Source: Paracoccus sp. MC1862 (GTDB lineage: Bacteria > Pseudomonadota > Alphaproteobacteria > Rhodobacterales > Rhodobacteraceae). Taken from it: 64,000 nucleotides of DNA. Both the position numbers and the translations under genes were made by a program. This document shows, piece by piece, positions 27,155 to 35,420 of this stretch (the stretch's first letter is position 1; each line of letters opens with the position of its first letter). The stretch spans positions 1,612,001 through 1,676,000 of the forward strand of contig NZ_CP067225.1 in NCBI RefSeq assembly GCF_016617715.1, given 5' to 3'. The notes beneath the pieces are model-generated. The model ran no database searches and was not told the origin of the DNA. It saw only the letters and a list, made by a program, of their open reading frames with translations.

Positions 27155-27988
27155 ATGTCGAACAGGCCCTGGACGGATGAAGAGAACGACCTGATCGTTG
27201 CGGATTACTTCGCGATGCTGGCTGACGACATCGCCGGGCGACCCTACAACAAGGCCAAGCACAATCGGGATCTTCAGGCCCGCATCGACCGCAATCGCAG
27301 TTCCATCGAGTTCAAGCACCAGAACATCAGCGCAGTGCTGAAGGGGCTCGGCGAGGACTGGATCCCAGGCTACAAGCCCGCCTTCAACTTCCAGATGACG
27401 CTGGTGGATGCCGTGGCGCGCTGGCTGGCGCTGAATTCGGCATGGCTTGGTCGCCAACCTGGTCTGCGGCCTGCGGGTGGCCTGCAAGAGGCAACGCAGA
27501 TCTGGATCGGGCCGCCGCCTACCTTGTCGAACCAGCCGCCGCCGCAAGAGCTGGAGCAGATGCTGCACATCGCCCGAAAGTTCGACGTGGCAGGCCGGGA
27601 CGAGCGCAACCGTGCCCTCGGCCGTGCCGGCGAGGAGCGCGTGCTGGCGCACGAGCGGACGGCCCTACGGTCGGCGGGCCGGGACGACCTGGCCCGTAAG
27701 GTGCGCTGGGTCTCGGATGAGGACGGCGACGGCGCGGGCTATGACATCGCCAGCTTCGCCCCGGATGGGCGCTCGCGCCTGATTGAAGTCAAGACGACGA
27801 ATGGCTGGGAGCGGACGCCCTTTCACATCACTCGCAACGAACTGGCGGTTGCCGAGGAGCGTCGCTCGGAATGGCGCCTGTTCCGGCTGTGGAATTTCTC
27901 ACGCGAGCCGAAGGCGTTCGAACTGCACCCGCCGCTGGATGCGCATGTCTCGCTCACCGCCATGTCCTTTCAGGCGAGCTTTCATTGA
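27155..27988 (+). CDS. DUF3883 (NO VEIN C-terminal-like) nuclease-fold protein
   Basis: A 277-residue protein. The N-terminal part (1-130) is helical (WTDEENDLIVADYFAMLADDIAG), resembling a DNA- or partner-binding region. The C-terminal DUF3883 domain (~145-270) includes GRAGEERVLAHE, then a PD-(D/E)xK-like core GYDIASF...RLIEVKTT, with Asp and Glu-x-Lys in nuclease spacing. Such domains occur in restriction, defence and mobile-element proteins. It stands alone between the redox operon and prophage genes, convergent with the small gene at 27992, so it may be a defence or cargo gene. The target is unknown. Confidence 0.75.
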   Translation: MSNRPWTDEENDLIVADYFAMLADDIAGRPYNKAKHNRDLQARIDRNRSSIEFKHQNISAVLKGLGEDWIPGYKPAFNFQMTLVDAVARWLALNSAWLGRQPGLRPAGGLQEATQIWIGPPPTLSNQPPPQELEQMLHIARKFDVAGRDERNRALGRAGEERVLAHERTALRSAGRDDLARKVRWVSDEDGDGAGYDIASFAPDGRSRLIEVKTTNGWERTPFHITRNELAVAEERRSEWRLFRLWNFSREPKAFELHPPLDAHVSLTAMSFQASFH

Positions 27989-27991
27989 AGG

Positions 27992-28375
27992 TCAGCCGAG
28001 CGCGCGCTCGACCTGTTCCTGCCAAGCATCCCCCGCCGGAAAGCACAGATCGTAGAGGCTGACCGCCAAGGCCTCACGCCCGCAGGTCGGCCGTTTCAGC
28101 ACCTCTGGCGAGAGATAGGCCAGCCGCAACTGTCGGCTGACATGGCGTTCCGCCAGCCCGACGGCTTCGGCCAGGTCCTGAATCGTGGCAAACTCGCCGG
28201 CCTCCATCCGCCGCCGCCAACCCCATGCCCGGCCGATGGCACGCAGGATGTGGGGCTCCTGTGTCTGGTCCTCGCTTGGCCGGTAATCGGCGGGTGGCAT
28301 GATTTTCGGCCGCCCGTTTCGCTTGCGGACCGTCAGGGGGATCAGTACGCGGATCGTGTCGCTGTTCTTGGTCAT
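27992..28375 (-). CDS. Site-specific-recombinase-associated small protein (HTH-like)
   Basis: A 127-residue protein beginning MTKNSDTIRVLIPLTVRKRNGRP. Short proteins with this RKRNGRP-PPA start and an internal ILRAIGRAWGWRRRMEAGEFATIQDLAEAVGLAERHVSRQLRLAYLSPEV segment commonly follow serine recombinase genes in alphaproteobacteria; the middle looks like a helix-turn-helix. Here the recombinase itself is missing. The upstream minus-strand frame, ending NLEAAE and overlapping this start by four bases, may be its last ~20 codons before the junction with the portal fragment at about 28410. This would be a remnant of an integrative element. Confidence 0.65.
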   Translation of the reverse strand: MTKNSDTIRVLIPLTVRKRNGRPKIMPPADYRPSEDQTQEPHILRAIGRAWGWRRRMEAGEFATIQDLAEAVGLAERHVSRQLRLAYLSPEVLKRPTCGREALAVSLYDLCFPAGDAWQEQVERALG

Positions 28376-28410
28376 TCGGCAGCCTCCAGATTGCGCGGGG
28401 CAACCATTTC

Positions 28411-29751
28411 GCGGATGATGCCTGCGAAGCCTTCGCCGCCAACCTCGTCGGCGACGGCATCAAGCCCTCGTCGCTGATCGGGGACGCGGCGCTCCGCGAC
28501 CGCGTCCAGCGGCTCTGGCTCGCCTGGACCGACGAGGCCGATGCGGACGGGCTGACCGACTTCTACGGGCTGCAGGCGATGGTGGCGCGGGAGATGTTCG
28601 TGGCCGGCGAGTGCTTCGTGCGGCTGCGCCCGCGCCGGGCCGAGGACGGGTTGCTGGTGCCGCTGCAGCTGCAGCTGCTCCAATCCGAGATGCTGCCCTT
28701 CGAGAAGACCGAGGTGCTGCCCTCCGGCAACCGCATCCGCTGCGGGATCGAGTTCGATGCGATCGGCCGGCGCGTGGCCTATCACTTCCGCCGCCGCCAT
28801 CCGGGCAACAGCACCGATCAGGGGGTGTCCATTCCCGAAACGGTGCGCGTGCCGGCCGCGGACGTGCTGCACATCTACCGGCCGATCGACGCCGGCCAGA
28901 TCCGGGGGCTGCCGCATGTAGCACCCGCGATGGTGCGGCTGTTCCTGCTCGACCAGTATGGCGACGCCGAGCTCGACCGGAAGAAGACCGCGGCGATGTT
29001 CGCGGGTTTCATCACCAAGACCGCCCCGGAAGAGCCGATGATGGGCGAGGCGGAGGCGGACCTCAATGGAACGGCCATCGCCAGCCTCGAGCCCGGCACC
29101 ATGCAGGTGCTGCTGCCCGGCGAGGACGTGAAGTTCTCGAGCCCCGCCGACGTCGGCGGCGGCTACGAGGCGTTCCAGTACCGGACGCTGCTGGCGGTCT
29201 CGGCATCGCTGGGGCTGCCCTATCACTGCCCTTATCATCTGGTCACCGGCGATGTCCGGCAGGCGAACTACTCGAGCCTGCGGGCGGAGCTGGTCGAGTT
29301 CCGGCGCCGCATCGGACAGCTGCAGCATGGCTTGATCGTGCACCAGCTCTGCCGGGCGGTCTGGCGCCGCTTGCTGGAAACAGCCGCGCTCTCCGGTGCG
29401 CTCGATCTGGGCGATCCGATCGCTGCGCGGCCGGTGCAGTGGATCCCGCCGCGCTGGGACTGGGTCGATCCGCTCAAGGACATCCAGGCGCAGGTGCTGG
29501 CCATGGGAGCGGGCATCACCTCGCGGCGCAAGGTGGTCGAGGCCACCGGATACGACATCGAGGAAGTGGACCGCGAGAACGCCGCCGATGCGCAGCGCGC
29601 CGCGGTACTCGGTCTCGGCTACCGCACCAGTTCCGGCGAGACGCAGGGGGCACGGGCGACACCGGCGACGCGGCCGGATCCCGGCGATGGCGCCCGCGAC
29701 CATGAACACGGCGGCGCCGCGGCGACCCAACCCGCGACCGAACAGGAGTGA
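28411..29751 (+). pseudogene. Phage portal protein (lambda gpB type), 5'-truncated
   Basis: From about 28411 the frame reads DDACEAFAANLVGDGIKPSSL, a segment that in complete lambda-type portal proteins lies roughly 60-100 residues from the N terminus. The remaining ~440 residues look intact to the stop at 29751 (TDFYGLQAMVAREMF; PADVLHIYRPIDAGQIRGLP; SSPADVGGGYEAFQYRTLLAVSASLGLPY). The 5' end is replaced by sequence of the recombinase-associated region, so the junction is near 28405-28411. No start codon with a ribosome binding site exists at the break; the first ATG in frame is 28579. The large and small terminase genes that should precede it are absent. Confidence 0.8.
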
Positions 29752-29755
29752 CGAC

Positions 29756-30766
29756 ATGGCAAGCTGGTATTCGATCCGCGCCCGGGCAACCGGCACGGAA
29801 GTGGCGATCTATGACGAGATCGGCGCCTACGGGGTCTCGGCGAAGGGGTTCCTTGCGGAGCTCGGCGCACTTCCCGAGGGCAGGCCGGTCGATCTGCGGC
29901 TCAACAGCCCGGGCGGCTCGGTCTTCGACGCGGTCGCGATCCACAATGCGCTCAAGCGGCACGCGGGCTCGGTCACGGTCTGGATCGACGGCATCGCCGC
30001 CTCGGCCGCGTCCTATGTCGCGATGGCGGGCGACGAGATCGTCATGCCCGAGAATGCGTTCCTGATGATCCACGATCCTGCCGGTCTGGTGATGGGCACG
30101 GCCGAGGACATGCGCGCCATGGCCGAGGCGCTGGACAAGGTGGGTGGCAGCCTCGCTGCCGGCTATGCCGCCAAATCCGGCCGCTCGATTGACGAGATTG
30201 CGGCGCTGATGGCTGCCGAGACCTGGCTGGATGCGAGCGAGGCGCTGTCGCTCGGCTTTGCTGACCGGCTTGTCGAACCTGTGCGGATCGCTGCGCGCTT
30301 CGACGTCGCGCGCTTCCGCAACGCGCCGCCGGCGCTGGCAGAAGCGATCGCGGCTGGAACCGACAACGACGATACCAACGGCGCCGGCACCGATGCCGGC
30401 GAGGCCGCCGAGAGCGATGAGGCCTCTGGCGCCGGGGAAGAACGGATCGCCGGGACCAACGCCCGGCAGCCGCCGGCCGATACGCCGCCACCTGGGGGCG
30501 CACCCCTCGATCCCGCGGCGATCCGCGCCGAAGCCATCGCGCACGCCCGGACCGTCGTCGATCTCTGCCGGCTTGCCGGACAGCCGCAGATGGCCGGGCG
30601 CTTTCTGGAAAGCGATGCAGACCTCGGCAACGTCCGCGCGGCACTCCTCGCCGCCAAAGCCGAGGCCGAGCCCGAGATTGCCGGCCATCACGCGCAACCG
30701 GGCCGCCCATCGAGCACCCGTCCCTGGGGCGAGATCGTCGCCCGCACCTTCAGGCCGAAAGGATGA
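29756..30766 (+). CDS. Phage head maturation protease, ClpP-related
   Basis: A 336-residue protein. The protease domain (1-185) has the ClpP/S14-like fold: LRLNSPGGSVFDAVAIHNAL, nucleophile Ser83 in GIAASAASYVAMAGDE, and His106 in MIHDPAG. Residues ~205-265 form a low-complexity linker rich in Asp, Gly, Thr and Pro, followed by a C-terminal helical part (IRAEAIAHARTVVDLCRLAG...RAALLAAKAEAE) that may serve as scaffold. It starts five bases after the portal stop. In lambda-like phages this fused protease/scaffold processes the prohead. Confidence 0.88.
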   Translation: MASWYSIRARATGTEVAIYDEIGAYGVSAKGFLAELGALPEGRPVDLRLNSPGGSVFDAVAIHNALKRHAGSVTVWIDGIAASAASYVAMAGDEIVMPENAFLMIHDPAGLVMGTAEDMRAMAEALDKVGGSLAAGYAAKSGRSIDEIAALMAAETWLDASEALSLGFADRLVEPVRIAARFDVARFRNAPPALAEAIAAGTDNDDTNGAGTDAGEAAESDEASGAGEERIAGTNARQPPADTPPPGGAPLDPAAIRAEAIAHARTVVDLCRLAGQPQMAGRFLESDADLGNVRAALLAAKAEAEPEIAGHHAQPGRPSSTRPWGEIVARTFRPKG

Positions 30767-30769
30767 CCC

Positions 30770-31135
30770 ATGACCACCCTCACCGAAACCCCGCACGCGG
30801 GCGGCTTCCTCGTCTGGGAGGCGTTCCGCGACTACACCCGCGAGACCATCACGGTTGCAACCGGCACGCTCGAGCCCGGCACCGTACTGGGCAGGATCAC
30901 CGCCTCCGGCAAATACGCCGCCCACGATCCCGCGGCCGTCGACGGCCCCGAGACCGCCGTCGCGGTGCTCTGGGGCAAGGCCCACGCCTCGGGCGGCGAC
31001 GTGCCCGCCGTCGCCGTGGTCCGCGGTCCCGCCATCGTCAACCGCCACGATCTCGTCTTCGCCGGCACGCCGGGCGCCCCCGAGATCGCCGCCGCCCACG
31101 CTGCCCTTCTGGGCGCAGGCATCCTCGTCCGCTGA
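30770..31135 (+). CDS. Phage head decoration protein (lambda gpD-like, HDPD)
   Basis: A 121-residue protein with the usual short, beta-rich form: GGFLVWEAFRDYTRETITVATG near the N terminus, the LEPGTVLGRITASGKYAAHDP loop, then VAVLWGKAHASG and VRGPAIVNRHDLVF. Proteins like this trimerise on the capsid surface to stabilise it. It sits between the protease and the major capsid gene, the expected position, with a three-base gap after the protease stop. Confidence 0.85.
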   Translation: MTTLTETPHAGGFLVWEAFRDYTRETITVATGTLEPGTVLGRITASGKYAAHDPAAVDGPETAVAVLWGKAHASGGDVPAVAVVRGPAIVNRHDLVFAGTPGAPEIAAAHAALLGAGILVR

Positions 31136-31160
31136 CCCAGAACCGACCGGAGGCATTCCC

Positions 31161-32174
31161 ATGGCGACCATGGACATCTTCGAAGGCGATGCCTTCACCA
31201 TCATCGAACTCACCCGCGCGCTGGACAACATCCCCTTCAGGCCCGCGATCCTGTCGGGCGCCGGCCTGTTCTCGCCGCGCGGGGTGCGGTCCCGCACCGT
31301 GGTGATCGAGAGCCGCGACGGCACGCTGTCGCTGATCCCGTTCTCCGAACGCGGCTCGGCCTACGAGCAGCAGATGCCCGAGCGGCGCGAGATGCGCGCC
31401 TTCGTGTGCCGCCAGTTCAAGAAGCAGGACGTGCTCTGGGCTTCGGAAATCCAGGGGATCCGCGACTTCGGCTCGGACAGCGCTGCCCAGCAGGTGCAGA
31501 GCGAGGTCGCGCGCAAGCTCGGCCACCTGCGCCAGGATGCCGAGGCCACCTTCGAGTACCACCTGCTGAACGGCATTCAGGGCATCGTGAAGGACCCGAA
31601 GGACGGCGCGACGGTGATCAGCTACTTCACCGAGTTCGGCATCACGCCCGCCGCCGAGATCGACTTCGACCTCGACAACGCGACTCCGGCCTCGGGCGCG
31701 CTCAGGAAGCGCTGCCAGGCGCTGATCGAAGACATCGAGGCGTCGATGGGCGGCCTGGCTGCCGGCGCGATCCAGGTGCGCGCCGAATGCGGCTCGGCCT
31801 TCTTCGCCGATCTGGTGGCGCACAAGGAGGTGCGCGAGACCTATCTCAACACCGCCGCGGCAGCCGATCTGCGCGGCCGGGTGGCCGACGAGGTCAGCTT
31901 CGGCGGCATCACCTTCCGCCGCTACAGGGGCGGTGCGGGCTTCGGCGTGCCGACCGACAAGGCCTTCTTCTATCCCGAAGGCGTCGAGGGGCTGTTCGAG
32001 ATCTACCACGCCCCGGCCGACACCTTCGAGACGGTGAACACGCCGGGTCTGCCGCTCTACGCCCGCACCATCCCGGACAGGGACCGCGACGAATGGGTCA
32101 GGCTCGAAATCGAGAGCAATCCGCTGCCGATCTGCACGCGGCGGCAGGTGCTGCGCTCCGCGCGGCGGACGTGA
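31161..32174 (+). CDS. Major capsid protein (lambda gpE family)
   Basis: A 337-residue capsid protein with the gpE pattern: MDIFEGDAFTIIELTRALDN at the N terminus, FSPRGVRSRTVVIESRDG, a long helix with KLGHLRQDAEATFEYHLLNGIQGIVKDP, and a C-terminal PIPDRDRDEWVRLEIESNPLPICTRR-type ending (here RTIPDRDRDEWV...LPICTRR). The usual length is about 340. AACCGGAGG lies upstream at good spacing. It is a head gene with an intact reading frame, so this part of the prophage has not decayed. Confidence 0.9.
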   Translation: MATMDIFEGDAFTIIELTRALDNIPFRPAILSGAGLFSPRGVRSRTVVIESRDGTLSLIPFSERGSAYEQQMPERREMRAFVCRQFKKQDVLWASEIQGIRDFGSDSAAQQVQSEVARKLGHLRQDAEATFEYHLLNGIQGIVKDPKDGATVISYFTEFGITPAAEIDFDLDNATPASGALRKRCQALIEDIEASMGGLAAGAIQVRAECGSAFFADLVAHKEVRETYLNTAAAADLRGRVADEVSFGGITFRRYRGGAGFGVPTDKAFFYPEGVEGLFEIYHAPADTFETVNTPGLPLYARTIPDRDRDEWVRLEIESNPLPICTRRQVLRSARRT

Positions 32175-32485
32175 TGTCCGCCTTCGCCGCCGCCGTGGAC
32201 ACGCTCTTCGCGGATCCGAACATCGGCCGGGATGCGGTCTACATCGCCGACGGCGGCGCGCCCGTGCTGGTGCGGATCGTCGCCCGGCGGGCCGATGCGA
32301 TCACCGAGTTCGGAGATGCACGGCTCTGGTCGGACACCACGCGTATCGACATGCGCGTCGCCGAGGTGCAGCAGCCCCGCCCCGGCGACCGGATCGAGAT
32401 CGACGGCGAGGGCTTCCTCATCCAGGGCGAGCCCCTCCGCGACCGTGAGCGGCTGGTCTGGACCGTGGACCTGCGTCCCGCGTGA
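32174..32485 (+). CDS. Phage head-tail joining protein
   Basis: A 103-residue protein whose ATG overlaps the capsid stop (TGATG at 32172-32176). It begins MSAFAAAVDTLFADPNIGRDAVY and ends in GDRIEIDGEGFLIQGEPLRDRERLVWTVDLRP, the pattern of small FII/ATP-binding-sugar-type head-tail joining proteins that follow the capsid gene in lambdoid prophages. The identification combines position, length and these segments. Confidence 0.78.
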   Translation: MSAFAAAVDTLFADPNIGRDAVYIADGGAPVLVRIVARRADAITEFGDARLWSDTTRIDMRVAEVQQPRPGDRIEIDGEGFLIQGEPLRDRERLVWTVDLRPA

Positions 32486-32491
32486 CTCGCA

Positions 32492-33106
32492 ATGAAGCTG
32501 AAGATCGAAATCATCGGCGACATCGCCCGGATCATGGAGGCGGAGACCCGCGCCGGCGAGAAAGCCGTCACCACGGCGATGCGCGAAGCCGGGACCGGCC
32601 TCAAGACCGTCTGGCGCGCGCAGATCACCGGCGCGGGGCTCGGGGCGCGGCTCGCCCGCACCATCCGCTCGGAGCAGTTCCCGAAAGGCAGGGCTAGCCT
32701 GAACGCCGCGGCGCTGGTCTGGTCGAAGGCTCCGGTCATCGTCGCCGCCCACGACACCGGCCCGCTGATCCGCTCGAAGGACGGGTTCTGGCTCGCGATC
32801 CCCACCGCGGCAGCCGGCAGGTCCCTCCGCGGTGGCCGGATCACCCCCGGCGAGTGGGAACGCCGCACCGGCCTGCGCATGCGCTTCGTCTATCGGCGCA
32901 GGGGCCTGAGCCTGCTGGTCGCCGAGGGGCGGCTGAACACCAAGGGTCAGGCAGTCGTCTCGCGCTCGAAGACCGGCCGGGGGCTCACCACCGTGCCGAT
33001 CTTCCTGCTGGTCCCGCAGGTCAGATTGCGCAAACGGCTGGATCTGGCGCGCAATGCGGTGCCGGGGCTGATCGTGGCGAACTGGCCGGGGGAGCAGGTT
33101 CGATGA
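32492..33106 (+). CDS. DUF6441-family phage protein
   Basis: A 204-residue basic protein (MKLKIEIIGDIARIMEAETRAGEKAV; TVWRAQITGAGLGARLARTIRSEQFP; FVYRRRGLSLLVAEGRLNTKGQ; TVPIFLLVPQVRLRKRLDL). Proteins of this type sit between the head-tail joining gene and the first tail gene in Rhodobacteraceae prophages and are listed as DUF6441, possibly tail completion. In an intact element the next gene would be the tail gene now found at 37643, so the island 33107-37642 interrupts the morphogenesis cluster just after this gene. Confidence 0.78.
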   Translation: MKLKIEIIGDIARIMEAETRAGEKAVTTAMREAGTGLKTVWRAQITGAGLGARLARTIRSEQFPKGRASLNAAALVWSKAPVIVAAHDTGPLIRSKDGFWLAIPTAAAGRSLRGGRITPGEWERRTGLRMRFVYRRRGLSLLVAEGRLNTKGQAVVSRSKTGRGLTTVPIFLLVPQVRLRKRLDLARNAVPGLIVANWPGEQVR

Positions 33107-33281
33107 TCAAGCGCAGGCTCCGGCTTCACGGTGCATATGCATCGTGGATCATGGATGCTCTTGCCCGATCACCGCACGGGCCTGGGAGCGAACGTTCGCT
33201 GCAGATGCTAAACGTCCTGTGCAGTGGGCCGGTCGTCGAGCTTTCTCCAACGCTCAGGCAGGAACACGCCGCCCGCCCCTG

Positions 33282-33321
33282 GCGTCACGAGCCTGTCACG
33301 ACGCAGTCACGCGCGCGTCAC
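33282..33321 (+). promoter_or_regulatory. Tandem Pho boxes upstream of the alkaline phosphatase gene
   Basis: Four copies of a GTCAC half-site at 33284, 33295, 33306 and 33317, each exactly 11 bases apart: GCGTCAC, CTGTCAC, CAGTCAC, GCGTCAC separated by four-base spacers. This is the PhoB-binding geometry (7-bp half-site plus 4 bp, consensus CTGTCAT/C), arranged as two or more consecutive boxes. It ends 55 bases before the alkaline phosphatase ATG. Phosphate-starvation induction through PhoB is therefore expected. Confidence 0.8.
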
Positions 33322-33376
33322 CTTCGCGGCCTATCTGCAGCCGCGAAATCGCTGCTGTCTCGGAAGGACTGCTCAC

Positions 33377-34933
33377 ATGCTCAGAACGCTTCTCCTCGGG
33401 GTCTCGCTGCCGATGCTGGCGCTGCCCGTCGCTGCCCAGGACCTGCCGCAGGCGCAGGATGCCTGGTTCACCGCCGGGCAGGAGGCGGTCGCCGCGCGCC
33501 TCGCCAACCAGCCGATCACGACCCGGGCGAAGAACGTGATCCTCTTCACCGCGGACGGAAATGGCGTCGGCACCAACTACGCCATCCGCCTGTTCGAGGG
33601 ACAGGCGCAGGGCGGCCTCGGCGACGACCATGTGCAGCCGCATGAGGCATTCCCGAACGTCGCGCTGATCAAGACCTACACCACCAACGGCCAGACGCCC
33701 GACTCGGCGCCGACCGCCTCGGCCATGAACAATGGCATCAAGAGCAAGAACGACGTCATCAACATCCCTGACACGGTCGCCGTCGCGGACTGCGCGGCAG
33801 GGCTGCAGACCGAGGTCAAGCTGCTCTCGGAGATCGCCTCCGAGATGGGCAAGTCGGTCGGCGTGATCTCGACCGCGCGCCTGACCCATGCGACCCCGGC
33901 GGCGGTCTATGCCCGCACCGTGGCGCGCGACTGGGAGGACGACAGCCTCGTGGCCGAGGGCTGCGCGCAGAAGGACATCGCCGCGCAGCTGATCGACCAG
34001 ATGCAGGCGGGCGTGATCGACGTCGCGATGGGCGGTGGCCGCCAGCACTTCCTGCCGGCGGAGGTGACCGACAGCGAGGGCAAGCCGGGCAAGCGCGCCG
34101 ACGGCCGCAACCTGATGGACGAAGCCAGCGCCCTCGGCGCCACCGTGGTCGAGAACGACACCGATTTCGCGGCGCTTTCCACCGCCGGGAACAACGCCCC
34201 GATCCTCGGCCTCTTCGAGGCCAGCCACATGAAATACGAGCATGACCGTACCGGCGAGCCGACGCTGGCCGAGATGACCGAGGCGGCGATCAACGCGCTC
34301 GGCTCGAACGAGGAAGGCTTCTACCTCAGCATCGAGGCGGGGCGCGTGGACCACGCCAACCACGCCGGCAACCTCTACCGCACGCTGACCGACGGCATTG
34401 CTTTCAACGACGCGATCCGCAAGGCCGTCGAGCTGACCGATGCCGAAGACACGCTGATCATCGTCACCGCCGACCACGAGCACGCGATCGCCTTCAACGG
34501 CTACTGTGGCCGCGGCTCGTCGATCGTGGGTCTCTGCATGGAGATCAACAACGACGGCGTCGAGGCGCTCGCCACGCCGAACCTCGGCGACGACGGCAAG
34601 CCCTACACCGTCGCGGGCTTCCTGAACGGCCCCGGCGCGGTGCTGGTCGCGCAGCCGACGGACACCGCGGCGGTGGACACCGGCACAGCAACGGATGCGG
34701 CCGCCGAGTCGCAGGCTCTCTACGCCGCCCCGGAAGGCCGCCCGGCCGTCTCCGAGGAAGAGGCGAGCGACCCGGACTATCTGCAGCAGGCGCTGATCCC
34801 GCTGAACTCCGAGACCCATTCGGGCGCGGACGTGGCAGCCTTCGCGCGCGGCCCCTGGGCGCACCTGATCGGCGGCGTGCTGGAGCAGAACGCGATCTTC
34901 CACGTCATGCACCACGCCATCACCGCCGAGTGA
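33377..34933 (+). CDS. Periplasmic alkaline phosphatase (PhoA superfamily)
   Basis: A 518-residue secreted metalloenzyme with a signal peptide (1-21, ending PVAAQ). Active-site motifs: Asp60 in LFTADGNGVG (metal), nucleophile Ser110 in TPDSAPTASAMNNG, then SIEAGRVDHANHAGN and VTADHEHAIAFNGY, which carry zinc and magnesium ligands. It releases phosphate from monoesters in the periplasm. A GGAAGGA lies seven bases before the ATG, and four Pho half-sites lie upstream. It sits inside phage morphogenesis genes, followed by a likely envelope ABC set; zinc need and His-rich permease may be linked. Confidence 0.9.
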   Translation: MLRTLLLGVSLPMLALPVAAQDLPQAQDAWFTAGQEAVAARLANQPITTRAKNVILFTADGNGVGTNYAIRLFEGQAQGGLGDDHVQPHEAFPNVALIKTYTTNGQTPDSAPTASAMNNGIKSKNDVINIPDTVAVADCAAGLQTEVKLLSEIASEMGKSVGVISTARLTHATPAAVYARTVARDWEDDSLVAEGCAQKDIAAQLIDQMQAGVIDVAMGGGRQHFLPAEVTDSEGKPGKRADGRNLMDEASALGATVVENDTDFAALSTAGNNAPILGLFEASHMKYEHDRTGEPTLAEMTEAAINALGSNEEGFYLSIEAGRVDHANHAGNLYRTLTDGIAFNDAIRKAVELTDAEDTLIIVTADHEHAIAFNGYCGRGSSIVGLCMEINNDGVEALATPNLGDDGKPYTVAGFLNGPGAVLVAQPTDTAAVDTGTATDAAAESQALYAAPEGRPAVSEEEASDPDYLQQALIPLNSETHSGADVAAFARGPWAHLIGGVLEQNAIFHVMHHAITAE

Positions 34934-34951
34934 GCTGACGAACCGCGAAAG

Positions 34952-34974
34952 CAGGCCCCGGACCTCGGGGCCTG
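34952..34974 (+). terminator. GC-rich hairpin after the alkaline phosphatase gene
   Basis: Perfect 9-bp stem, CAGGCCCCG (34952-34960) and CGGGGCCTG (34966-34974), loop GACCT. It starts 18 bases past the stop. There is no T-tract (TCCGCC follows), so it may act as a partial terminator or mRNA-stabilising hairpin that lowers expression of the three downstream genes relative to the phosphatase. Confidence 0.55.
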
Positions 34975-35000
34975 TCCGCCATTTCACCGAAAGGACGCCC

Positions 35001-35420
35001 ATGCACCGCCGAACGCTCCTCGCCCTCGCGCCCGCGCTTCTGCTGGCCCGCCCGGTGCTGGCCGACGACGCGATCCGGCTGCGCGACCTCTACAACAAGG
35101 ACCTGAGCTTCTCGGACCTCGCCCTCGGCCGCGAAGGCAGCCGCGTGACCATCGCCGGCTACATGGCACCGCCTCTGAAGGCCGATTCAAAGTTCTTCGT
35201 GCTGACCAAGATGCCAATGTCGGTCTGCCCCTTCTGCGAGCCGGGGATGCCCTGGCCCGACGACATCCTCGCCGTCTATGCCAAGCGCGTGGTGGACGTG
35301 ATCGCGTTCAACGTGCCCATCCACACCACGGGCGTGCTGGAACTGGGCGACTACGTCGACCCGGAGCTGGGCTTCTACAGCAAGGTGCGGCTCGCCGATG
35401 CAACCTTCGCCCGCGCCTGA
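35001..35420 (+). CDS. Secreted DUF3299-like protein
   Basis: A 139-residue protein with a signal peptide (MHRRTLLALAPALLLARPVLA). The mature part has GSRVTIAGYMAPPLKADSK, FFVLTKMPMSVCPFC and VIAFNVPIHTTGVLELGDYVDPELGFYSKVRL, resembling DUF3299 proteins that travel with LolD/FtsX-type transporters. A CPFC motif (residues ~76-79) could bind metal or form a redox pair. The 3' end overlaps the ABC ATPase gene by 23 bases. The family assignment is tentative. Confidence 0.65.
   Translation: MHRRTLLALAPALLLARPVLADDAIRLRDLYNKDLSFSDLALGREGSRVTIAGYMAPPLKADSKFFVLTKMPMSVCPFCEPGMPWPDDILAVYAKRVVDVIAFNVPIHTTGVLELGDYVDPELGFYSKVRLADATFARA

Noticed and set aside
28372..29796. A 474-codon minus-strand frame across the portal gene.
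   Set aside because: Antisense to a recognised portal protein. Only its last ~20 codons, left of the junction at 28410, might derive from a lost recombinase.
33103..33130. Possible direct or inverted repeats bounding the phosphatase island (CCGGCTTCAC near 33118 against GAAGCCGGTGAAGC near 37592).
   Set aside because: The shared core is only 8 bases and not positioned at matching junctions, so it does not support a transposon end.
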